Assembly: GCA_002366645.1 (NCBI GenBank)
Contig: DFBM01000117.1
Span: forward strand, 1 to 5,148
DNA from: Rhodobacterales bacterium UBA3080
GTDB lineage: Bacteria; Pseudomonadota; Alphaproteobacteria; Rhodobacterales; Rhodobacteraceae
Length of the DNA stretch: 5,148 nucleotides
Direction of reading: 5' to 3'
Shown: one piece after another, positions 1 through 4,788 of the stretch
Layout of the letters: each line of letters starts with the position of its first letter
Position numbering within the stretch: the stretch's first letter is position 1
Program-made: the position numbers and the translations under genes
The notes under the pieces: model-generated
What the model was told of the DNA's origin: nothing
Seen by the model: only the letters and a program-made list of their open reading frames with translations
The model's database searches: none

Positions 1-566
1 CCGGGGAAGTTCATCATTTCGCCAAGGCCGATGATGTTGGGCCATTGCATGGCTTCTTCGACATCGGCGGGCGTCAATTCGTGGCCAGTGTTTTCCAATC
101 CGGGTGCCGAGGGTGCGCAGGAGGGCATTTGGACAAAGACGTTAATACGTTGGTTCAACGCTTCGTCGTGCATCAAGCGCACGCCCTCCAAGCCCATGAC
201 GTTGGCGATTTCGTGCGGGTCGGTGAACATCGACGTTGTACCGTGGGGCATTACGGCGCGGGCGAACTGGGTGGTCGTTAGCATACCGCTTTCGATATGC
301 ATGTGGCCGTCGCATAGGCCGGGAACGATGAAACGGCCGTTGGCCTCCACTACTTGCGTGTCTGGCCCGATCATGTCGCTGGCATCTGGCCCACAATAGG
401 CGAAACGCCCGTCGGCAATGGCGATGTCGGTGTTCGGGATGACTTCGCGGGAATGGACGTTAACCCATTGGCCTTGGCGGATAACCATGTCGGCAGGGGC
501 GCGGCCCGAGGCTACGTCGATTAGGCGGGGGGCTACATCAGCCCAGGATTTAATTGGAGTTGTCAT
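1..566 (-). CDS. ade: Adenine deaminase, N-terminal part (runs off the left edge)
   Basis: Amidohydrolase-superfamily enzyme expected to hydrolyse adenine to hypoxanthine and ammonia in cytoplasmic purine salvage. About 188 N-terminal residues are visible; full-length family members are roughly 550-600 residues, so about two thirds lie outside the window. Reading the minus strand from ATG at 566 gives MTTPIKSWADVAPRL, then the small N-terminal beta domain, then PGLCDGHMHIES at residues 82-93 with the metal-binding HxH (H88, H90) and E92. The family signature PHGTTSMFTDPHEIANV follows at residues 107-123. Gly94 replaces the second Ser of the usual HIESSM, a minor change. An in-frame ATG five codons upstream (581-579) is an alternative start; neither has a clear Shine-Dalgarno, and 566 is preferred because the protein then opens with the usual-looking SWADVAPRL segment. 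It is divergent from the VOC gene. The catalytic C-terminal half cannot be inspected, so another adenine-deaminase-like amidohydrolase is possible. Confidence 0.9.
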   Translation of the reverse strand, partial: MTTPIKSWADVAPRLIDVASGRAPADMVIRQGQWVNVHSREVIPNTDIAIADGRFAYCGPDASDMIGPDTQVVEANGRFIVPGLCDGHMHIESGMLTTTQFARAVMPHGTTSMFTDPHEIANVMGLEGVRLMHDEALNQRINVFVQMPSCAPSAPGLENTGHELTPADVEEAMQWPNIIGLGEMMNFP

Positions 567-581
567 GTGCAAAACTGGCAT

Positions 582-594
582 ACCCACGATGGGT
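582..594. promoter_or_regulatory. Small inverted repeat in the ade/VOC divergent intergenic region
   Basis: ACCCA-CGA-TGGGT is a perfect 5-base inverted repeat with a 3-base centre. It lies 16 bases upstream of the chosen ade start and directly next to the alternative in-frame ade ATG (581-579). It could be an operator half-site pair or a small hairpin in the ade leader. Arms this short arise easily by chance and I recognise no specific regulator. The intergenic region (567-644) shows no convincing -35/-10 pair on either strand. Confidence 0.25.
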
Positions 595-644
595 GGATCA
601 AGTGATAAATTTGTGACAGGGTTTTAGTCTACGGGGGATCGGAT

Positions 645-1079
645 ATGGATTACGATACGATTAATGCGGCTGATTTTGGGGCGGGGTTAAGTGGCCTCGG
701 TTTGAATATACTGGTGCGTGATGTTTTGGCCACCACAGCTTTTTTGCGCGATGTGTTTGGTATGCAGGCATTCCAACCCTCGGCGGACTTCGCGATCATG
801 TCGTATGGGGGGCAGGTTCTTCAGCTACATGCCGACGACACGTATCACAGTCACCCGCTACCGTCACTTTTACCCGAGGCAGGTCCGCGCGGAGGCGGAA
901 TCGAACTGCGACTATATAATAGTGATCCTGACGAAGCCGTTGCGGCGGCTACGGCACACCCCCATGCGGTTACGATTTTGCAGGGGGCGACGGACAAGCC
1001 ACATGGCCTGCGCGAGGCGGTTATTTTGTGCGAAAACGGTTATGCCTGGGTGCCGAGCCGCCCGTTACATACCGCCTAA
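645..1079 (+). CDS. VOC superfamily (glyoxalase/bleomycin-resistance/dioxygenase fold) protein
   Basis: A 144-residue soluble protein with the paired beta-alpha-beta-beta-beta layout of the vicinal oxygen chelate fold. Module one opens with GLNILVRDVLATTAFLRDVF (residues 18-38) and includes the strand GGQVLQLHAD (55-64). Module two includes GIELRLYNSDPDEAVAAA (85-102) and ends with GLREAVILCENGYAWVPSRP (121-140), a typical VOC C-terminal strand. The length suits a single-domain member. The usual metal-ligand places are not clearly filled: Asn21 sits on the first strand where glyoxalase I has His, and candidates such as His62, Glu87 and Glu124 are uncertain. Substrate and reaction are therefore unknown; it may be a dioxygenase-like, resistance or non-catalytic binding protein. 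The ATG at 645 follows a G-rich stretch (633-637) that could act as a weak ribosome-binding site. Its TAA overlaps the convergent sulfoxide reductase stop by 4 bases. Confidence 0.85.
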   Translation: MDYDTINAADFGAGLSGLGLNILVRDVLATTAFLRDVFGMQAFQPSADFAIMSYGGQVLQLHADDTYHSHPLPSLLPEAGPRGGGIELRLYNSDPDEAVAAATAHPHAVTILQGATDKPHGLREAVILCENGYAWVPSRPLHTA

Positions 1080-1528
1080 ACCGCGAAGGATTCTGCCAGC
1101 ATTTCGGTTAACTGGGCAGCATCGGTTTGGGTAAAGGCGTCCGGTCGGTCGCTGTCGATATCGAGCACGGCGATCAGTTCGCCGGATTTGTTGTAAACCG
1201 GCAGGACGATTTCCGAAACGGTCGAGGAGGCACAAGCGATGTGACCCTCAAAATTGTTGACGTCGGCAATCAACTGAACCTCGCCGGTGCGGGCGGCTGC
1301 CCCGCAAACGCCGCGCGAAAACGGGATGGTCAGGCAACCGTGACCGCCTTGGTAGGGGCCGACTTTCAGCATTTCGGGGGCGGTGACGCGGTAGAAACCA
1401 ACCCAGTCGAAACGGCTATCGCTGTGGAACAGTTCGCAAGATATGGTTGCCATTTTTGCGATCTCGTCGGTTTCGCCTTCGCAAAGGGAGGCAATACGGT
1501 TTCGGACGTCGTGGTAGGTTTCGGGCAT
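1076..1528 (-). CDS. msrC: Free methionine-(R)-sulfoxide reductase (fRMsr, GAF domain, YebR-like)
   Basis: Reduces free L-methionine-(R)-sulfoxide to methionine in the cytoplasm, normally with thioredoxin-type reductants, as repair after oxidative stress. The 150-residue protein is a single GAF domain. The family block is intact: VGPYQGGHGC (56-65), IPFSRGVCGAAAR (68-80), DVNNFEGHIAC (89-99), SEIVLPV (105-111), VLDIDSD (121-127). Cys65, Cys75 and Cys99 have spacings of 10 and 24, matching the redox cysteines of E. coli YebR/MsrC (84, 94, 118). Acidic pocket residues E106, D123 and D125 are present. The ATG at 1528 is chosen because it gives the usual family length and has a GAG six bases upstream. 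An in-frame TTG at 1585 would add 19 residues (MPETPRSVRFL...) that do not look like the family. The gene faces the VOC gene tail to tail and is divergent from the DUF808 gene, so it is probably monocistronic. Confidence 0.95.
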   Translation of the reverse strand: MPETYHDVRNRIASLCEGETDEIAKMATISCELFHSDSRFDWVGFYRVTAPEMLKVGPYQGGHGCLTIPFSRGVCGAAARTGEVQLIADVNNFEGHIACASSTVSEIVLPVYNKSGELIAVLDIDSDRPDAFTQTDAAQLTEMLAESFAV

Positions 1529-1584
1529 GTCGATCTCGTTTTTTGTGGTTCTTAGGAACCTAACGCTGCGCGGGGTTTCGGGCA
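1517..1584. repeat. 11-base direct repeat around the msrC start
   Basis: The 11-mer GGTTTCGGGCA occurs at 1517-1527 and again at 1574-1584, exactly 57 bases apart. On the minus strand each copy forms the start of an in-frame reading (a TTG in the outer copy, the ATG in the inner one) followed by codons for PET, so the two candidate N-termini both begin MPET. This may be a small local duplication or chance. Its practical effect is to make the start of the sulfoxide reductase gene look ambiguous. Confidence 0.4.
1547..1560. promoter_or_regulatory. Inverted repeat in the msrC/DUF808 divergent intergenic region
   Basis: GGTTC-TTAG-GAACC is a perfect 5-base inverted repeat around a 4-base centre, 18 bases upstream of the msrC ATG and about 100 bases upstream of the DUF808 start. 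Its position between two divergent genes would suit an operator or a small leader hairpin of msrC. No known regulator motif is recognised. In the same gap, TTGTAA (1603-1608) and TATTGA (1626-1631) are 17 bases apart and could be a weak sigma-70-type promoter for the DUF808 gene, but the -10 match is poor. Confidence 0.3.
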
Positions 1585-1649
1585 AGCGGGGTCAGGAAAC
1601 TCTTGTAAACATTCGGTCGGGAAAATATTGAAGTGATTAACATATAAAT

Positions 1650-1664
1650 AGGAGAATTTCTTTG
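1650..1664 (+). promoter_or_regulatory. Shine-Dalgarno and TTG start codon of the DUF808 gene
   Basis: AGGAG at 1650-1654 is followed after 7 bases by TTG at 1662-1664. This is the strongest ribosome-binding site in the window. It fixes the start at a TTG and gives the N-terminus MSGLLALLDD, which matches how DUF808/YedI proteins begin. The preceding 40 bases are AT-rich compared with the surrounding genes, as expected of a promoter or leader. Confidence 0.8.
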
Positions 1665-2624
1665 AGTGGTCTTTTAGCCCTTCTAGACGACGTTGCTGCC
1701 ATTGCCAAAGTTGCGGCGGCCTCGCTTGACGATATCGCGGCGCAGGCCACCAAGGCAGGCACCAAAGCGGCGGCGCTGGTTATTGATGATGCCGCGGTTA
1801 CGCCGCAATATACCCACGGATTCGAGGCATCACGCGAGCTGCCGATTGTTTGGCGAATCGCAAAGGGCTCGATTCGAAACAAGCTGCTGATCCTGCTGCC
1901 TGCGGGTTTGTTGTTGTCGGCTTTTTTACCGTCAATGATAACGCCATTGCTGATGCTGGGCGGGTCTTATCTGTGTTTCGAAGGGGCTGAAAAAGTTCTG
2001 CACAAATTCCTGAAGCATGACGAGAGCCACGATGAAGCCGACCACGAAGTATCTGATCCGGCGCATCTGGAAGAAGAGAAGATCGCAGGTGCGATCAAGA
2101 CGGATTTCATTTTGTCGGCGGAAATTATGACGGTCGCGTTGGCTGCAATTCCGGAAAGTAACATCTGGATGGAGGCAACGGTTCTGGCGAGTGTTGGGGT
2201 CGGGATCACCGTACTGGTTTATGGTGGTGTTGCGATCATCGTAAAGGCCGACGATCTAGGCTTGCTAATGGCAGCGCGCGGAAAGTTCGCGCCGGCCCGC
2301 AAGTTGGGGCGCTGGATTGTGAAGGTTATGCCAACATTTATGAACCTGCTGACACTGGTCGGAACGGTGGCGATGCTTTGGGTCGGCGGCTCGATTATTA
2401 TTCACGGCCTAGAGGTTTTGGGATTTGGCTGGCTCGGGCATCTCATTCATGAATGGGCGGTCGCGGTGGGGCATCTGGTGCCTAAGATGACCGGCTTTAT
2501 CGAGTGGTCGGTGACGGCGCTGTTGGACGGTATTTTCGGTATTGCCTTGGGAGCTGCGATTATTCCGCTGGCGACAAAGGTGATCGCGCCGCTGTGGGCG
2601 AAAGTTGCGAAGCTGCGGGGATAG
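1662..2624 (+). CDS. DUF808 family inner-membrane protein (YedI-like)
   Basis: A 320-residue membrane protein of the DUF808/COG2354 family, which includes E. coli YedI; its molecular function is not established. The soluble N-terminus carries the twin LDD segments (LLALLDDVAAIAK at 4-16, SLDDIAAQATKAG at 21-33). The conserved block ASRELPIVWRIAKGSIRNKLLILLP (56-80) leads into hydrophobic segments near 75-94 and 95-108 (ending GGSYLCFEGAEKVLHKF). A polar loop at 114-140 holds five His (114, 119, 123, 128, 135) and many Asp/Glu. GAIKTDFILSAEI (143-155) begins the next membrane block, with further hydrophobic segments near 149-163, 172-194, 225-250 and 283-309, and VKADDLG at 194-200. Length is close to that of YedI (about 305). 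No signal peptide is evident. It starts at TTG after a strong AGGAG site and appears to be transcribed alone. Transporter or permease roles sometimes suggested for the family are unproven. Confidence 0.92.
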   Translation: MSGLLALLDDVAAIAKVAAASLDDIAAQATKAGTKAAALVIDDAAVTPQYTHGFEASRELPIVWRIAKGSIRNKLLILLPAGLLLSAFLPSMITPLLMLGGSYLCFEGAEKVLHKFLKHDESHDEADHEVSDPAHLEEEKIAGAIKTDFILSAEIMTVALAAIPESNIWMEATVLASVGVGITVLVYGGVAIIVKADDLGLLMAARGKFAPARKLGRWIVKVMPTFMNLLTLVGTVAMLWVGGSIIIHGLEVLGFGWLGHLIHEWAVAVGHLVPKMTGFIEWSVTALLDGIFGIALGAAIIPLATKVIAPLWAKVAKLRG

Positions 2625-2691
2625 GGGATTGGAGTCTCGGCTGTGGATGCGTTTGCAGTGAGTATTTGGGCAAAGAAGAAGCAGCGGTTTT
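2625..2691. other. Convergent intergenic gap with a candidate lineage-type motif
   Basis: This 67-base gap separates the stops of the DUF808 gene and rsmD. It contains GTGAGTATTTGGGCAAAG (2658-2675), followed directly by the purine-rich AAGAAGC (2676-2682). From memory, similar GAGTATTT...AAG.GAAG strings recur downstream of genes in Rhodobacteraceae, but I could not verify this. A run of six T (2688-2693) follows GCAGCGG, yet no matching upstream stem is visible, so I do not call a rho-independent terminator for either gene. Confidence 0.35.
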
Positions 2692-3270
2692 TTAGTTGGT
2701 TGGTTTCGGGTTTGGATTGTAACGCAGGAAGGTGATTGTGGTGTCGCCGTATTTGCGTGAATCCAGAGTTTCGAAGCCTTTGGGGGGGAGGATTGTATTG
2801 CTTTCTTCCCAGATGATCAGGGCGTTGTCGGCGATCCAGCCACCTGCGATGCACTGCGTCAGTGCTTTTTCACCCAGCCCTTTGCCGTAAGGCGGATCGA
2901 GAAATATCAGGTTGAAAGGTGCATCGCGGTTTTCACCGGGTTTGGTGGCGTTCCGGCGATAAATTTTGGTTTGGTTGCGGACGCCAAGAGTGTTGATGTT
3001 TTGACGGATCAGGCTGTTGGCTTTGTTGCCGTCATCGACGAACTGGACTGTTGTAGCACCGCGGCTGAGGGCTTCGAGGCCTAGTGCGCCCGTGCCGGCG
3101 AAGAGGTCGAGGACTCTGCTGCCTTCGATATCTGGGTAGTCGCCGTGGGTCAGGACGTTGAAAAGGCTTTCGCGGACGCGGTCGGTTGTGGGGCGCAGGT
3201 GCGCACCTTCGTCGCCTTTGCCGACGCTTGCCAGCGCAGTGCTTTTGAATTTTCCGCCGATAATCCGCAT
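2692..3270 (-). CDS. rsmD: 16S rRNA (guanine(966)-N(2))-methyltransferase RsmD
   Basis: S-adenosylmethionine-dependent enzyme that methylates N2 of G966 of 16S rRNA during 30S subunit assembly. The 192-residue product has the usual family length. It opens with MRIIGGKFKSTAL, followed by LRPTTDRVRESLFNVL (25-40), a RsmD hallmark. The SAM-binding loop is VLDLFAGTGALGLEALSRGA (53-72), the acidic end of the next strand is FVDD (77-80), and the catalytic DPPY lies at 125-128. The ATG at 3270 is certain from this N-terminus; reading further upstream in this frame gives an Arg-rich stretch that is only a shadow of the reductase gene. The start shares one base with the stop of the upstream reductase gene (TGATG), which suggests translational coupling. 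It is the last gene of the four-gene cluster. Confidence 0.97.
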   Translation of the reverse strand: MRIIGGKFKSTALASVGKGDEGAHLRPTTDRVRESLFNVLTHGDYPDIEGSRVLDLFAGTGALGLEALSRGATTVQFVDDGNKANSLIRQNINTLGVRNQTKIYRRNATKPGENRDAPFNLIFLDPPYGKGLGEKALTQCIAGGWIADNALIIWEESNTILPPKGFETLDSRKYGDTTITFLRYNPNPKPTN

Positions 3271-4478
3271 CAGGATAGCAGTGTTTTTAGTTCGGTGGCA
3301 GGGTCGGCGACGGCTACCGGATCGGGCGATCTTCCGGCTTCGATCAGGCGTTTGCCGACCATATAGGCGCGCGGGTCGTTCATGGCGTCGACGGCGAGTA
3401 GTTTGTCGCCTTGGTAGTACCAGAAGGAAGTGGCACCGTCGGTTTTGCGGGTGACGATGTGGTCGTACCCCGAATTCAGGCCCGCGATTTGCAGTTTTAC
3501 GTTGTATTGGTCGGACCAGAACCACGGTTTCGCGTGATATTCGTCGGTTCCACCCAGCATCGCGGCGGCGGTTGCTTCGGCTTGTTCGATGGCGTTGGGC
3601 ACGCTTTCGAGGCGGATTCGGTCGCCTTTGTAGGGAAAGCTTGCGCAATCGCCCGCCGCGAATATCGAGGGATCGGAGGTGCGGCCCAGCCCGTCTACTT
3701 TGATGCCGTTGTCGACGTCGAGATCGATGTTTTCCGCCAGTTCTATTGCCGGAGTGATGCCGACACCTACCACGGCGAAATCTATGTCGAGCGTTGTGCC
3801 GTCCGTCAACGTGGCCGAGGTTACGTGGCCGTCGGTGCCGTTTAAGCTGGAAAGGCCGACACCTTCGCGAACATCGACGCCGCGCCCGGTGTGGAGGGTG
3901 CGAAAATAGTCGGATGTTTGGGGTGCGGCCACCCTTTGCAGGATGCGGTCGGCCATTTCGACAAGCACAACTTTGACGCCGCGAGCAGCGGCGACGGCTG
4001 CGGCTTCGAGGCCTATGTAGCCTCCGCCGATGATTAACACGCGTTTGCCTTCAGTGAAATAAGGCGCCATGGCGTCGGCGTCGGCCAATGTGCGCACGGT
4101 GAATACGCCTGTGAGGTCTCCGCCAATTGCGGCGGGCAGAGTGCGTGGGTGCGAACCGGTAGTTAGTGCCAGCATGTCATAGCTCAGCACTTCGTGTTTA
4201 TCGAGAGTCACGGTCTTGGCGGCGCGGTCGATAGCTGTCACCGAGACGCCGGTGACAAGGTTGATATTCTTATCTCTATAAAACGCTTCTGGCCGCAGAT
4301 AGAGCCTTTCGACGTCCATTTCGCCCAGCATATATTTCTTGGATAGTGGCGGTCGTTGGTACGGCACAACCGGTTCCGCGCCGATCAGGGTGATATCCGC
4401 CCCGCATCCCAACGCGCGCAATTTTATGGCCATTGATGATCCGGCCTGACCTGCGCCGATGATAATAATTCCAGCCAT
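3270..4478 (-). CDS. FAD-dependent NAD(P)H:ferredoxin-type reductase (BphA4/putidaredoxin reductase-like)
   Basis: A 402-residue flavoprotein of the pyridine nucleotide-disulfide oxidoreductase fold that passes electrons from NAD(P)H through FAD, usually to a ferredoxin or rubredoxin serving an oxygenase or P450. The FAD Rossmann motif GAGQAG is at 8-13 and PYQRPPLSKKYM at 39-50 is typical of the oxygenase-coupled class. The NAD(P) motif IIGGGYIGLEAAAVAAARG is at 149-167 and ends in VLVE with Glu174, which suggests NADH preference. The second FAD motif IFAAGDCA is at 272-279, ESVPNAIEQA at 291-300, and a C-terminal reductase domain including PWFWSDQYNVKLQIAGL is at 318-334. There is no CxxxxC redox disulfide, so it is not a thioredoxin- or lipoamide-type enzyme. 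The ATG at 4478 lies 9 bases after the dehydratase stop, with an AGGGA ribosome site overlapping that stop. No ferredoxin, rubredoxin or oxygenase gene is visible nearby, so its electron acceptor is unknown. Confidence 0.92.
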   Translation of the reverse strand: MAGIIIIGAGQAGSSMAIKLRALGCGADITLIGAEPVVPYQRPPLSKKYMLGEMDVERLYLRPEAFYRDKNINLVTGVSVTAIDRAAKTVTLDKHEVLSYDMLALTTGSHPRTLPAAIGGDLTGVFTVRTLADADAMAPYFTEGKRVLIIGGGYIGLEAAAVAAARGVKVVLVEMADRILQRVAAPQTSDYFRTLHTGRGVDVREGVGLSSLNGTDGHVTSATLTDGTTLDIDFAVVGVGITPAIELAENIDLDVDNGIKVDGLGRTSDPSIFAAGDCASFPYKGDRIRLESVPNAIEQAEATAAAMLGGTDEYHAKPWFWSDQYNVKLQIAGLNSGYDHIVTRKTDGATSFWYYQGDKLLAVDAMNDPRAYMVGKRLIEAGRSPDPVAVADPATELKTLLS

Positions 4479-4487
4479 ACCTGTTCC

Positions 4488-4787
4488 CTATTCCGCCAGT
4501 TTATCCATTTTTTCAGCCATTTTCATGTCGCGCATCGACAAACCTTCTACATCGTGGCTGGTCAGCTGGACTTCAACCGTGCGGTAAACGTTGAACCATT
4601 CCGGATGATGGTTCATTTTCTCGGACCAGATTGCGACGCGGGACATCCAACCGAAAGCTTCGACGAAATTCGTGAACTCGAACGTTTTCTTTAAGGCGTC
4701 GCGGTCGGTTTGCAGCTCCCAGCCTGCGGCCAGAAGTTCGGGCAGATATTTTTCGCGTTCGGCATCGGTAAGGGGTGGTGAAAGCAT
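4488..4787 (-). CDS. phhB: 4a-hydroxytetrahydrobiopterin dehydratase (pterin-4a-carbinolamine dehydratase)
   Basis: Dehydrates 4a-hydroxytetrahydropterin to quinonoid dihydropterin, recycling the pterin cofactor of aromatic amino acid hydroxylases. The 99-residue product has normal family length. The signature EKMNHHPEWFNVYRTVEVQL is at 56-75 and SHDVEGLSMRDMKMAEKMD at 77-95. The catalytic histidine set is present: the H60-H61 pair in NHHPEW and H78 in the THD-like SHD. Ser replaces the more usual Thr before the third His. The ATG at 4787 is chosen over an upstream GTG at 4856 because it has GGAG six bases upstream and the extension would run through the preceding gene in another frame. The gene starts one base after the acyltransferase stop and ends 9 bases before the reductase start. 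No phenylalanine hydroxylase gene is in view; some family members occur without one and have been linked to molybdopterin metabolism. Confidence 0.96.
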   Translation of the reverse strand: MLSPPLTDAEREKYLPELLAAGWELQTDRDALKKTFEFTNFVEAFGWMSRVAIWSEKMNHHPEWFNVYRTVEVQLTSHDVEGLSMRDMKMAEKMDKLAE

Positions 4788-4788
4788 T

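Noticed and set aside
31..399. Plus-strand open frame of 122 codons at the left edge
   Set aside because: The opposite strand encodes the adenine deaminase with its HxH and DPHEIANV motifs; the plus-strand translation resembles no known protein.
1127..1555. Plus-strand open frame of 142 codons opposite msrC
   Set aside because: It is the mirror of the sulfoxide reductase coding sequence, with no recognisable domain.
2688..2693. Run of six T as a rho-independent terminator for the DUF808 gene
   Set aside because: No upstream inverted repeat pairs with the GCAGCGG before the T run, so there is no stem.
2447..2854. Minus-strand open frame spanning the DUF808 and rsmD 3' ends
   Set aside because: It overlaps both well-supported genes and has a composition expected of an out-of-frame reading.
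3271..3648. Upstream in-frame extension of rsmD by about 126 residues
   Set aside because: The translation is an Arg-rich, low-complexity stretch lying wholly inside the reductase gene in another frame. RsmD proteins begin at MRIIGG, which is the ATG at 3270.
3411..3845. Plus-strand open frame of 144 codons opposite the reductase gene
   Set aside because: It is antisense to a gene with complete FAD and NAD motifs, has no family likeness and no ribosome-binding site; such mirror frames are common in GC-rich coding DNA.
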